From Nitrospiraceae bacterium (lineage in GTDB: Bacteria; Nitrospirota; Nitrospiria; Nitrospirales; UBA8639), in contig JACKFF010000019.1 in the NCBI GenBank assembly GCA_020632595.1, positions 1 to 64,000 on the forward strand: 64,000 nucleotides of DNA, in the 5' to 3' direction. The position numbers and the translations under genes were made by a program. Below the pieces are notes generated by a model. The model was not told where the DNA came from. It saw only the letters and a list, made by a program, of their open reading frames with translations, and did no database searches. The first letter of the stretch is position 1, and each line of letters opens with the position of its first letter. Positions 25,474-34,674 of this stretch are shown piece after piece.

Positions 25474-26844
25474 TTATGAAATGGCGACGATCAGATAAAT
25501 GTCGTTCACGTTCGTGCCGGTTGGGCCGGTCATGATGTGGCCGCGGATCTGTTGGAAGATGGTATAGCTGTCATGTTCATGTAATGCCTGCTCAATTGAG
25601 AGCCCTTTCTTCTTGGCCCGCTGAACCGTCTTCCCATCGACGACCGCACCGGCCGCGTCGGTTGGGCCATCTGTCCCATCAGTGCCAAACCCTGCCACAA
25701 ATACATTTGTGAGTCCAGCCAATTCCCCGGCTGCCGCCAGGACGCATTCCTGTGCCCGCCCACCTCGGCCTTTTCCGTTCACGGTGACCGTCGGTTCTCC
25801 TCCGGCGATGAGACAGGCTGGTGGATGAACCGGGTTGCCGAATTCGACGAGGTCTCTGGCGAAACCTCCCAGGATGCTGCCGATCTCCTTTGCCTCCCCT
25901 TGCAAGGGATAGGGAAGAATGAAGGGTTTGAGTCCTAACCGCTTGGCAGTTTTGGCCACGCCCTCGAGAGCCTGGCGGTTGTTGGCAAGCACAATATGCC
26001 GATTTCGTAACGACTGCCTTCTGGTTGGTTTCTTGGGTGCCCGAAGGGACTTGGTGAGACCTTGTTGTAAGTGGCGTTGTAAGGCTTCAGGCACTTTGCG
26101 CCAAATCGAATATTGTTGAAGAATATCGATGGCATCCTGGAACGTGGAGGGATCTGTGACTGTCGGGCCGGATCCGATGGTGGAAAGGTCATCTCCTAAC
26201 ACATCGGACATGATTAAGGTCAGGATCGTCGCCGGGGTGGATTGGGCTAATTGTCCACCTTTGATGGCGGATATATGTTTCCGGACAACATTTATCTCAT
26301 GAATGGTAGCTCCGGATTGCAGGAGTAACTCGGTGGTCCGTCGTTTGGCAGCTAAGGTGAGACCGATTGATGGGGCGCAGAGCAGGCTTGAAGCTCCACC
26401 CGAAAGGAGAACAATCAACAAGTCATCTTGAGCGAGCGATTGAGTCAGTGCCAGGAGTTGTTTCGTGGCCTTTACCCCTCGTCTGTCCGGAATCGGATGT
26501 GCGGCATGACACATGCGAATCCTATGGCATGGGGTATCGTGTCCGTCCGGGATAATGACCATTCCGCCTTCAAGCCGATCTCCGAGCATCTGTTCCAGGG
26601 CCATCGCCATCGGCGCAGAAGCTTTTCCGGCTCCGACGCAGACGATGCGACTATGGTGGGTCAGGTCGTAGTGGAAATCATGAACCTGAAGGCGGTTCCT
26701 GGTGAGATGGAGAGTATTTGCGATGGCGAGAGCAGGATTACACGCCTCCAGGCCCGCATCAATGAGGGATTCCAACATTCGTTTTGTGTGCGGATTGGCA
26801 TGTTGGACGATGACCCGTGGTTTTTTGAGGTGTGATTCTGACAT
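25474..26844 (-). CDS. Glycerate 2-kinase (DUF4147/MOFRL family)
   Basis: A 456-residue enzyme of the GckA/TtuD type. It phosphorylates D-glycerate, normally to 2-phosphoglycerate, in the serine cycle, glyoxylate or tartrate routes. The N-terminal domain has VCVGAGKASAPMAMALEQ and VLLSGGASSLLCAP. The central part has HISAIKGGQLAQ and MSDVLGDDLSTIGSGPTV. The MOFRL domain at the C-terminus has CLIAGGEPTVTV, GRGGRAQECVLAAA and FGTDGTDGPTDAAGAVVD. The protein is full length. It is followed on the same strand by the MazG-like gene. Confidence 0.92.
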   Translation of the reverse strand: MSESHLKKPRVIVQHANPHTKRMLESLIDAGLEACNPALAIANTLHLTRNRLQVHDFHYDLTHHSRIVCVGAGKASAPMAMALEQMLGDRLEGGMVIIPDGHDTPCHRIRMCHAAHPIPDRRGVKATKQLLALTQSLAQDDLLIVLLSGGASSLLCAPSIGLTLAAKRRTTELLLQSGATIHEINVVRKHISAIKGGQLAQSTPATILTLIMSDVLGDDLSTIGSGPTVTDPSTFQDAIDILQQYSIWRKVPEALQRHLQQGLTKSLRAPKKPTRRQSLRNRHIVLANNRQALEGVAKTAKRLGLKPFILPYPLQGEAKEIGSILGGFARDLVEFGNPVHPPACLIAGGEPTVTVNGKGRGGRAQECVLAAAGELAGLTNVFVAGFGTDGTDGPTDAAGAVVDGKTVQRAKKKGLSIEQALHEHDSYTIFQQIRGHIMTGPTGTNVNDIYLIVAIS

Positions 26845-27053
26845 GGTAGTGATTAATCAGGAATTCATAATGAAGAGCGTGATGGCTTTTGGGGCTGTGT
26901 TGTCTGCAATGTAGCATATTATCAATAGAAACGAGTTTGAAAAATATACGGTGAGATTTTGTCACCCTGAGTCAAAACAAGGAGTCTTTCCGAAAATGAT
27001 AAAGGTCGTGGGGTCGTTCACCCGGTACCTGAAGGAATAGCCCCGAATACCAT

Positions 27054-29474
27054 TTAGTGGGAAGAAGAGGAGATAGAGGATATCCGCCCTGGCTGGTCAG
27101 GGGTTTGTCCGGTTGCCAGGGGAGATTGACGCCAGAGTCTTTGGTGAACCATGTTGCTCAGTTCGATCAGCGAATAGGGTTTGGTAATCACCCCGACGAA
27201 TCCATGAGAGGCATAATTGGCCATGATGGGATCATTTGAATATCCGCTGGAGACGAGCGCCTTGACCTGTGGGTCAAGTTGTTGCAATCGTGTCAAGGTT
27301 CCCATACCGCCAAGTTTTCCCGGGACTGTTAAGTCTAAGATCACTAAGAGAAATGGCCTATGAGTCTCCATGGCCTGTTGATAGAGGGCCACCGCTTCTT
27401 CTCCATCCTTTGCGATCATCACTTCGTATCCACAATGCGATAACATTTCTCGTGCCATGACTCGTATAGATTCTTCATCATCCATGACTAAAATTTTTCC
27501 CTGTCCCCGACGAATGCCCAGGTTCAAGGATTTGGGCGATGAGGTGGCCTTGGGAGATGCAGGAAAGTAGAGTGTGAAGGTGGTGCCTCCTCCGACCTGG
27601 GAGTCCACGGTCACATGACCGGCATGTTTTTTGACAATGGCATAGGTGGAAGCCAAGCCCAATCCGTGTCCCGACGACTTTGTCGTAAAGTATGGCTCAA
27701 AGATTTTGGGCAAATGATCTTCGGCGATTCCGATTCCTTCGTCGGTGATGGTGACTTTCACATAGGGGCCGGCTGAAAGAGGCAGAGGGCTTCTGACGTC
27801 CGGATCGGACAATTGGATGTTTTCGGCGCGAATGGTGATTGTTCCTCCGTGGGGCATCGCATGGATGGCATTCATAAGGAGATTTTGCATCACCTGATTG
27901 ATTTGCCCCGGGTCGGCTTCAACGACCCATAGGTTTGGATCCGCCCATGTTTGGCAAATAAGCGATGAACCGGAAAGAGCCAGTTCGGAAGATTCCTTGA
28001 TCAACTCGGATAAGGCCACCGGTTGCTTAATGGGATCGCCGCCCTTCGAGAATGTGAGCAATTGGTGCGTGAGGTGTTTGGCGTGGAGAGCCGCACGTTC
28101 AGCTCGTTCTAAGTAGGACTGGTGTTCCTGGGAAAATGGCAGGATTTGTTTGGTTAGAGTAATATTTCCCAGTATCGTTGTCAGGAAATTGTTGAAATCA
28201 TGAGCGATGCCGCCGGCGAGATTTCCCACCGATTCCAATTTTTGGGAACGAAGCAATTGAGATTCCAGACGCTGTTTTTCCTCTTCAATTTTTTTGCGTT
28301 CTGTCACATCTCTTGTGACTCCCGTAATGCCTATGGGGAGATTGTTTTTGTCGAGCAGGAGGCTTCCCCGCACTTCCGCCCAGATTGAGGATCCATTGTG
28401 ATGTTGGTGTTCCAAGACTAGCAAAAACGACTGATTTGGTTTGTAAGTACGGGATTGGTAATGAGCGCGTTCTTGTTGAATGGCCTCTCTCAGAGTGACC
28501 ATGGAAGCAGACGTCAGAATAGTCTCCGGCGAAAGCGTGTCAAGGGCATGACCCGAATACCCCAACAACCGTTCCAGAGAAGGGCTGATGTAGGAGAACC
28601 TCGATCCCTCCAGGTTCATGACCCAAATGACATCGGATATTCTTTCCACCACCATTCGATACCGGGCTTCCGATTTTTGCAAATCGGCAGTCCGGACCCC
28701 CACAAGAGTTTCAAGGTGGTCTTTGTGATGAAGGAGTTCTTTTTCGATGTCTATGCGGGTCTGGATTTCCTGACTTAATGAACGATTGAGCGCTTCGGCT
28801 TGAGAGTGGGCCTGTTCCAATTGATGAATCAATCGAAAGTTCTCTTTTTCCAGGGTGAGCGTGTTTTTTATCATGAAAAAATTTCGGTAGGCGGTGACCG
28901 TTATCACAGCGAGAAAGGTGAAACCCATGATCCCCACGGCTTGATGGGGAGGGTCACCCTGCGCGAAAAATTGATAGGTGAGAGGCAGGGTTGTGGGAAG
29001 ACTGTAGGCCAAAAAAGCCGGAAAATAGGCTGCATGGACGGCGGTCGAGCCCGCCGCCATTCCTCCCAGCACCAAGGCTAAAAACATTTGATGGCTTGGT
29101 GAAGAAGGGGGGTAGAGTGCAATGCCGGCCATGCCCCAAATCAGTCCGGAGGCACAATTTCCCGCAACAAACCAGGCCAACCATGTACTTGGGTGTAACA
29201 GGGGTTTCGATGCGCGGCGATAGGCCAGGACCAAACCTGACCAGAGAACATTAATCCCCACAATGCCGACGATCCATTCCGACACGATCTTGGTCGGAAT
29301 GACATCCATGAGAATAGATGCGACCAGCCCACAATTAATGATGGAGGCCAGAATGGCCATCGGGACCAAGGAAAACAGTTGATGAACCTGTTGACGACGA
29401 AGTTCGATGAAGGAGTGAGCAGGGGAAGGGGTTCCAGAGGATCTCATGGGGGTCGGATCCGGCCGAGTCAGCAT
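27054..29474 (-). CDS. Hybrid sensor histidine kinase (membrane, PAS, HisKA, HATPase, REC)
   Basis: About 806 residues from the chosen ATG; upstream (29525) and downstream Met codons are possible, as none has a clear Shine-Dalgarno. Several membrane helices cover about residues 35-200, followed by a short coiled coil. A PAS domain lies at about 260-385 (RYRMVVERISDVIWVMNLEGSR). The HisKA box is GNLAGGIAHDFNNFLTTILGN, with the phospho-His near residue 430. The ATPase N, G1 and G2 boxes include NLLMNAIHAMP, DEGIGIA and SSGHGLGLA. A C-terminal receiver (about 665-785) has MDDEESIR, phosphoacceptor Asp in VILDLTVPG, and the conserved Lys in VITKPYS. No response regulator is adjacent, so it likely acts through a distant partner. 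Confidence 0.9.
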   Translation of the reverse strand: MLTRPDPTPMRSSGTPSPAHSFIELRRQQVHQLFSLVPMAILASIINCGLVASILMDVIPTKIVSEWIVGIVGINVLWSGLVLAYRRASKPLLHPSTWLAWFVAGNCASGLIWGMAGIALYPPSSPSHQMFLALVLGGMAAGSTAVHAAYFPAFLAYSLPTTLPLTYQFFAQGDPPHQAVGIMGFTFLAVITVTAYRNFFMIKNTLTLEKENFRLIHQLEQAHSQAEALNRSLSQEIQTRIDIEKELLHHKDHLETLVGVRTADLQKSEARYRMVVERISDVIWVMNLEGSRFSYISPSLERLLGYSGHALDTLSPETILTSASMVTLREAIQQERAHYQSRTYKPNQSFLLVLEHQHHNGSSIWAEVRGSLLLDKNNLPIGITGVTRDVTERKKIEEEKQRLESQLLRSQKLESVGNLAGGIAHDFNNFLTTILGNITLTKQILPFSQEHQSYLERAERAALHAKHLTHQLLTFSKGGDPIKQPVALSELIKESSELALSGSSLICQTWADPNLWVVEADPGQINQVMQNLLMNAIHAMPHGGTITIRAENIQLSDPDVRSPLPLSAGPYVKVTITDEGIGIAEDHLPKIFEPYFTTKSSGHGLGLASTYAIVKKHAGHVTVDSQVGGGTTFTLYFPASPKATSSPKSLNLGIRRGQGKILVMDDEESIRVMAREMLSHCGYEVMIAKDGEEAVALYQQAMETHRPFLLVILDLTVPGKLGGMGTLTRLQQLDPQVKALVSSGYSNDPIMANYASHGFVGVITKPYSLIELSNMVHQRLWRQSPLATGQTPDQPGRISSISSSSH

Positions 29475-29764
29475 CAACGCTATTCCACTATCTAAGGAGT
29501 CCAGGCGTAGACAGCACCCCGGCATGGACCGTTCATACCGTCGTCAACCTGATGAAAAAGGGATACCCGGGATGGAATGCCCCTTCTTTTGTCCTATAGC
29601 CTGCCTTTCATCAATGACTATGTCAAGACGACTGGCGTGTCGGGATAAAGAAAGGAACATAGGATAAGGGGATAGGAGGACGTGTGATTAGGTGCAGAGA
29701 GCCTTAATCGGGATTTCCCGGGTTGGGGCTGATTGATGTCTGTCTATGATACGATCACCATAGG

Positions 29765-30451
29765 ATGAAACCGTTGACGCTTCTCCAGAAGACCATTACT
29801 GACTGTACGACCTGTCAACGTTTGACGACCTATCGTCAAGCCGTGGCCAAGGAAAAGGTCAAACGGTTTCGGGATTGGGTATATTGGGGACGGCCCATTG
29901 CAGGGTTCGGCGATCCCAAGGCTCAGGTCTTCGTGGTGGGCTTGGCCCCTGCGGCCCATGGAGGAAACCGCACGGGACGGGTGTTTACCGGTGATCGAAG
30001 CGGAGACTGGTTGTATGAAGCGTTGCATGCGTTCGGGTTTGCCAACCAGCCGGATTCGACCCACCGGGAGGATGGGCTCACGCTGAAGGATTGTTATGTC
30101 GCAGCGGTGGTACGCTGTGCCCCTCCGGCCAATAAACCCACAAAAGACGAATTCGCTGCCTGCCGTCCCTATTTGCAGGAAGAAATACGATTATTGCGGC
30201 GGGTCAAAGTTGTTGTGGCGCTTGGGAAGATTGCCTTTGATGAATACTTGCGAACCTGCCGAATCATGGGTTGTCAGATGCCTTCTCCCGGACCGAAGTT
30301 CAGCCATGGGGCTCAATATGCCTTATCCTGGGGTGTGACCCTGGTCGGGTCTTACCATCCCAGTCAGCAAAATACCTTTACGGGTACACTCACCCGTCCC
30401 ATGTTTCATGGGATTTTTAGCACGGTTCGCAAGCTGCTTACACCATCCTGA
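29765..30451 (+). CDS. Family 5 uracil-DNA glycosylase (UDGb)
   Basis: A 228-residue DNA repair enzyme that removes uracil and other deaminated bases. The motif GLAPAAHGGNRTGRVFTGDRSGDW (about residues 58-81) is the family 5 form, which lacks the polar Asn/Asp found in UNG and uses the AHGGNRTG context. The second motif is LVGSYHPSQQNTFTG. Four Cys (CTTC at 14-17, RCAPP, ACRPY) fit the [4Fe-4S] cluster seen in family 4/5 enzymes. It is a lone gene and convergent with the transaldolase gene. Confidence 0.92.
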   Translation: MKPLTLLQKTITDCTTCQRLTTYRQAVAKEKVKRFRDWVYWGRPIAGFGDPKAQVFVVGLAPAAHGGNRTGRVFTGDRSGDWLYEALHAFGFANQPDSTHREDGLTLKDCYVAAVVRCAPPANKPTKDEFAACRPYLQEEIRLLRRVKVVVALGKIAFDEYLRTCRIMGCQMPSPGPKFSHGAQYALSWGVTLVGSYHPSQQNTFTGTLTRPMFHGIFSTVRKLLTPS

Positions 30452-30483
30452 CCGTTACGGGCTCCTCTGAGAAGATGGTCCGA

Positions 30484-31137
30484 TCAGGTCTTGCTGGAGG
30501 GCCTGGCTTCCCAATCCGAGAGAAACTTTTTTAAACCATTATCTGTTAACGGATGTTTGACGAGCTGTTGAAATACGCCAAAGGGCATCGTGCAAATATG
30601 CCCGCCGGTCAGAGCCGCTTCGACGACATGTTGGGGGTGGCGAACGCTGGCGACGAGAACCTGTGTGGCGAAATTATAGTTTTCATAGATCGTCAGGATT
30701 TGTCGAATGAGCTCCATGCCATTGGAACTGATGTCGTCCAATCGGCCTATGAACGGCGACACGCACCATGCCCCGGCTTTGGCGGCCAATAAGGCTTGAG
30801 TTGGCGAGAAGCATAATGTGACGTTGACCCGGATTCCTTCGCTGGACAGTTGCTTGGTGGCCTTGAGCCCTTCCGGAATGAGTGGACATTTTACCACAAT
30901 ATTTTTGTGAATCTTCGCTAATTCTTTTCCTTCCTTGACCATGGCCGCAGCCTCAACACTGACCACTTCAGCGCTGATGGGCCCATCCACAATTCCGCAA
31001 ATTTCCAGGAGGAGTTCCTTGAAATCACGCCCTTCTTTTGAGACAAGCGAAGGGTTGGTGGTGATGCCGTCTACCAGGCCATAACTGGCCGCTTCACGGA
31101 TCTCTTTGACACTTCCGGTATCGAGATACAGCTTCAT
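30484..31137 (-). CDS. Transaldolase / fructose-6-phosphate aldolase-like
   Basis: A 217-residue TIM-barrel of the small transaldolase group (TalC/Fsa). It starts MKLYLDTGSVKEIREAASYG. The Schiff-base Lys is expected in NIVVKCPLIPEGLKA (about residue 85), and GITTNPSLVSKEG, CFSPTQALLAAKAGA and SPFIGRLDD are conserved. ATG 31137 is chosen because AAGGGG lies 7 bases upstream; a longer frame adds an unlikely 28 residues. Most bacterial members of this size are transaldolases linking the pentose phosphate pathway to glycolysis. The 6-phosphogluconolactonase gene lies nearby. Confidence 0.9.
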   Translation of the reverse strand: MKLYLDTGSVKEIREAASYGLVDGITTNPSLVSKEGRDFKELLLEICGIVDGPISAEVVSVEAAAMVKEGKELAKIHKNIVVKCPLIPEGLKATKQLSSEGIRVNVTLCFSPTQALLAAKAGAWCVSPFIGRLDDISSNGMELIRQILTIYENYNFATQVLVASVRHPQHVVEAALTGGHICTMPFGVFQQLVKHPLTDNGLKKFLSDWEARPSSKT

Positions 31138-31405
31138 ATCGAATCCCCTTTTTAGGTTTTGAGCTGGTGTTGCCTGAGTGGTCTCGTATCCCATTGTAAT
31201 CCACCCCTCTGTCTTGTACAAATTTTCCTATCCATTGGCGGGAAGAAAAATTTAAGTGAAAAGCCTGCCTGACAGATGAGAAAACGGAGGATTCTTTTAC
31301 CTCGATGGATCAGGTTGTTTGACTGGTAGAGGATCGAAGGCTAGAATTTTCAAACACATAGAGAGCGTGTCCGGATTTCAGCCATTGTCGGGGAAGGAGA
31401 CGGGT

Positions 31406-31717
31406 GTGGTCTACAAATATTTGCTGATATGTCTGATGGTATTGCTTTGTGCCGGTTGTGGAGGGAATCCGTATTTGGATGCCTCCCTTGATCCCGCCAA
31501 ATTTGAAGGAAAAGACAAGGCCTGGTTCGAAGAAAACTGGGGAAAGCCGAGCGGGAAATCCGCTCGATTCTTTGGAGGAGAAACCTGGGTGTATTCACGC
31601 ATTTCCGGTGGTGAGTCCCGATTTCCCTACTTTAATTTTTCCCCGAATCAATGTCACATTAATTTAGATTTTGACAAAGAAGGCAAGCTGGAAGATTATG
31701 ATTATACGGATTGCTAA
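31406..31717 (+). CDS. Small lipoprotein
   Basis: A 103-residue lipoprotein starting at a GTG with AAGGAG about 8 bases upstream. The signal peptide YKYLLICLMVLLCAGCGG has lipobox LCAGC. The mature part (KDKAWFEENWGKPSGKSARFFGGETWVYSRI) looks like an SmpA/BamE-type domain, which often begins with WGxP and continues with a Trp-Tyr strand. The C-terminus is acidic (DFDKEGKLEDYDYTDC). The BamE-like reading is an inference. It lies upstream of pgl on the same strand. Confidence 0.7.
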   Translation: MVYKYLLICLMVLLCAGCGGNPYLDASLDPAKFEGKDKAWFEENWGKPSGKSARFFGGETWVYSRISGGESRFPYFNFSPNQCHINLDFDKEGKLEDYDYTDC

Positions 31718-31836
31718 GGACTCTCGTGCCTGCTCAATCTGCCAGGGTTGAGGAGATCCTTCTGCTAAATATGCCATTCCAAAAGGGTTTTCTTTCTTTA
31801 GAATTTCTGTACGCCCTTTGAACGTAGGAGTCTGGA

Positions 31837-32598
31837 TTGTCCCGGACGATTATCATTACACCAACAATCGACGAATTGTTTAAGGTTGCCGCCAAGGAAA
31901 TTGTGGCGGTGGTGCTGGACTGTCGGAGAGCCGGTCGCGACTGTCGTGTGGCTTTGGCGGGTGGGTCCACCCCTCGAGGATTATACCGGCTCCTGACGGG
32001 TGCCCCCTACCGGACTCAGATCTCTTGGGACCACCTTCGGGTTTTTTGGGGAGATGAGCGCACAGTCCCTCCGGATCACCAAGACAGTAATTTCCGCATG
32101 GCCAAGGAGGCGCTTTTATCTCACGTGCCCATCCCCTCTGATCAGGTATTTCGGATTCAAGGCGAAGTACCCGCCGAGGAAGCTGCGGCTCGCTATCAAA
32201 CTGTCTTGCAGGAACAATTCAATCTGTCATCAGGAGAGGTTCCACAGTTCGATCTGATCGTATTGGGTATGGGCCCGGATGGGCATACGGCGTCATTGTT
32301 TCCTGGAACCTCGGCTGTGGCAGAGTCCAAACAGCTGGTGTCGGCGCCGTGGGTCGAGAAATTACAGACCCACCGGGTGACGTTGACCCCACCGGTTCTA
32401 AATGCAGCGAAGCACGTGGTTTTTTTGGTCAGTGGAGTGGATAAAGCGACGGCCTTACAGGTCGTGTTGGAAGGGCCGGCAGATCCTGCCCGCTTTCCCG
32501 CCCAAGTCGTGAATCCTCCGACAGGTCACTTGCTATGGTTGGTCAATCAGGATGCGGCTGGCCTATTGAAGAGAGAATCGATGACGTCACGTAGGTGA
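31837..32598 (+). CDS. pgl: 6-phosphogluconolactonase
   Basis: A 253-residue enzyme of the NagB-like fold that hydrolyses 6-phosphogluconolactone in the oxidative pentose phosphate pathway. Motifs are ALAGGSTPRGLYRLL (about residues 38-52), VFWGDERTVPPDHQDSN and DLIVLGMGPDGHTASLFPG. The start codon is a TTG with TAGGAG 6 bases upstream. The Zn-ribbon protein gene follows after 21 bases. Glucose-6-phosphate dehydrogenase and gnd are not in the window. Confidence 0.92.
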   Translation: MSRTIIITPTIDELFKVAAKEIVAVVLDCRRAGRDCRVALAGGSTPRGLYRLLTGAPYRTQISWDHLRVFWGDERTVPPDHQDSNFRMAKEALLSHVPIPSDQVFRIQGEVPAEEAAARYQTVLQEQFNLSSGEVPQFDLIVLGMGPDGHTASLFPGTSAVAESKQLVSAPWVEKLQTHRVTLTPPVLNAAKHVVFLVSGVDKATALQVVLEGPADPARFPAQVVNPPTGHLLWLVNQDAAGLLKRESMTSRR

Positions 32599-32619
32599 AG
32601 AAGGAGAGGAACCATCAAA

Positions 32620-33009
32620 ATGGTTAAGGCACCCGAGGCATTTATTCACGCCCTCCACAAAAAACCCATAACATGTCCCACACCGGCTTGTTCCGGTTCC
32701 GTGGCGGTGGAAGAGTGTTCCCGGTCCACCGAGCGGGTGAAATCGTTTAAATTGCACTGTGAACAATGTGATTGGCACGACACGATAACGGGTGATGAAC
32801 AAGTCGATCCGCCGTGGGACGAGGGGTCCCTGATGGAAATTACGGAGGAGCATCTTCTGCATTTAGAACCGGTTTGTCCCTATGATCAGGCACCGGTGGA
32901 TTTTCATTCGCTGCCGAATCCACGTCGTCGGGCTCGCTATCGCATCACGTGTTTTTTCTGTGGGCGGCAGGAGGAATTGGATTGGCCACCTGAGGAAGCG
33001 AAGCGATAA
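32620..33009 (+). CDS. Double zinc-ribbon-like protein of unknown function
   Basis: A 129-residue protein with two Cys-rich units. The first has CPTPAC at about residues 19-24 and HCEQCDWHD at about 47. The second has VCPYDQAPVDF at about 86 and TCFFCGRQEELDW at about 110. Each pair could bind one zinc ion. GGAGAGGAACC lies before the ATG. It follows pgl and may be cotranscribed with it. The function is unknown. Confidence 0.7.
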   Translation: MVKAPEAFIHALHKKPITCPTPACSGSVAVEECSRSTERVKSFKLHCEQCDWHDTITGDEQVDPPWDEGSLMEITEEHLLHLEPVCPYDQAPVDFHSLPNPRRRARYRITCFFCGRQEELDWPPEEAKR

Positions 33010-33104
33010 TCCTTGGGAGTGTGCCGGGGCCTTAGCGTTCGGTTTCCACTTGCGTTATTCCCCATGCCCTGTTATTCCTGTCAGACGTATCTGTTGTCGC
33101 ACTC

Positions 33105-33860
33105 ATGAAAAAAATTAAAAAAAAGAAGTCGGCTTCTCAAGTCGTGCCGGCTTTTCTTGTTGGGTGGACCCATGGAAATCCACCTCCGCCAGGCTATATC
33201 GCGGCCTGGTTCGATGAAGCGTATGGCGGGCCATTGCGCATACGTTTTCTCACCTCGAACGGACACCATCATTTTGAGGCCGCGCACACCAATTGGACTG
33301 CCGAAGTCAACATTGAGCCTTCAACGGCAATCGTCGAACAGTGGCAGGGTCGCTTACAGTGGGAACAGACTCAAATAGCCGTCCTGTTCCCTCCGACCAA
33401 TACGGCGACCGATCGTCGGGATGCCCTGTTGCATGTGGCGAGAATGGCGAGGGGAGTCACTCTGCTCACGGACGGAACGACCTATGACGTGGCGACCGGC
33501 TCATATCTCAATCCTTCGGATTGGCGCGATCGGGATTTGGAGGCCTTTCGAATCACCGATCACATTCAGGTGGAACATCGTGAAGACCTTCAGCGGGCGC
33601 GCATATGGTTCCATACCAGGGGCCTCACGAAATTTGGGCTGGATGAAATCGAGACCTTTCAACCGATGGGCTTATCGAGTCGGGAGGTGAAAGACACCCT
33701 CCTCAGGGTTGCCGACTATTTGATTGACCAGGGAAAGAACTCAAAGGTGGGGGAACGAATCATTCTTGATGGAGGTGGTCCCCAGGTGATGGTGGTGCGC
33801 CATCGGACCGATCCCGTATATGGGACCCCGCTGGCATTCCGGGAGTTGATCTTGGAGTGA
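33105..33860 (+). CDS. Conserved protein of unknown function
   Basis: A 251-residue protein with a Lys-rich start (MKKIKKKKSAS). It has no signal peptide or membrane helix. Recognisable blocks are DALLHVARMARGVTLLTDGTTYDV, YLNPSDWRDRDLEAFRITDHI and WFHTRGLTKFGLDEIETFQP, which look like a folded cytosolic domain of the DUF4261-like type. I am not certain of the family. There is no clear Shine-Dalgarno. The gene follows the Zn-ribbon gene by 95 bases. Confidence 0.65.
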   Translation: MKKIKKKKSASQVVPAFLVGWTHGNPPPPGYIAAWFDEAYGGPLRIRFLTSNGHHHFEAAHTNWTAEVNIEPSTAIVEQWQGRLQWEQTQIAVLFPPTNTATDRRDALLHVARMARGVTLLTDGTTYDVATGSYLNPSDWRDRDLEAFRITDHIQVEHREDLQRARIWFHTRGLTKFGLDEIETFQPMGLSSREVKDTLLRVADYLIDQGKNSKVGERIILDGGGPQVMVVRHRTDPVYGTPLAFRELILE

Positions 33861-33899
33861 CGGGAACCCAGGCGCACAGGAAGCTGCAACCCAATGCGG

Positions 33900-34442
33900 T
33901 TACCGGGGTGGAGAAACCACGGTAATGCGAGTCCGTGCCCCTCGTCCGATCGCTTGATCGCAGGGAGTGAGTTGCGTATCGATGGCAATATTGGGAATGG
34001 AGCCCGGCTTGCTCATCAGTTGCCGGGTGAGTGCCTCACCCGATGCCACAGGGCGCGGCAGGCGATAGAGATAGATCGTATCGATATCTTCTGCTTGAAA
34101 CCAGGTTGCCCCTAAACTTCTCTTGTAAAACTCCAGAATTTTTTCAGGCGGATCGGGAGTGAGGAGCACGGCTGAAGGAATGGTCTGGTAGGTGTGTCCA
34201 TGAATTTGTGAATTCCCGCTGGGCATGGCACTGGCCAAAACGGCGTTCGGATATGGAGGGACCAGAAAAAATTGGGCTGGAGGCGTCCAGCTATTGAGAA
34301 ATGATTCCTGCATGGCGGTGAGGCGGCATTGCGGGTTCTGGCTCACTGCGGAAAAATCGGCCAGGGGAGCATAGGAGCCTGCATGGGCGAGTGTCGGGAA
34401 TACGGACAGAAATACGAGACTCAGCAAACAAGACTTCTTCAT
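33900..34442 (-). CDS. Exported protein of unknown function
   Basis: A 180-residue exported protein whose signal peptide starts MKKSCLLSLVFLSVFPTLAHA and is cut at or near AHA-GS. The ATG at 34442 has AAGGAG 8 bases upstream, which overrides a longer frame from 34493. The mature part contains LLTPDPPEKILEFYKRSLGATWFQ, a pattern seen in small secreted proteins that compare sequence-unrelated peptides of the periplasm. No family was assigned. It is convergent with the gene at 33105. Confidence 0.65.
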   Translation of the reverse strand: MKKSCLLSLVFLSVFPTLAHAGSYAPLADFSAVSQNPQCRLTAMQESFLNSWTPPAQFFLVPPYPNAVLASAMPSGNSQIHGHTYQTIPSAVLLTPDPPEKILEFYKRSLGATWFQAEDIDTIYLYRLPRPVASGEALTRQLMSKPGSIPNIAIDTQLTPCDQAIGRGARTRITVVSPPR

Positions 34443-34674
34443 GCCTTGACTCCTTGCATCGTTGGGGGTTGAGAAAATCGGCATGTCCGGCATACAAGAG
34501 GAGAATCATGGCGTAAGCATGCTGTGCAGTCAACTGGGAGGGGGCAAAGGAATTGGGCGGCTTGAGTCGTGAGACGGAATGGTGTTTTATGAACCGGGCA
34601 GGAACGCAAATCGCCTTACTGTGTTAACATATTGCCCTCATGAGGGGAAGCCGACTACTGCCGTCTGTGGTAAG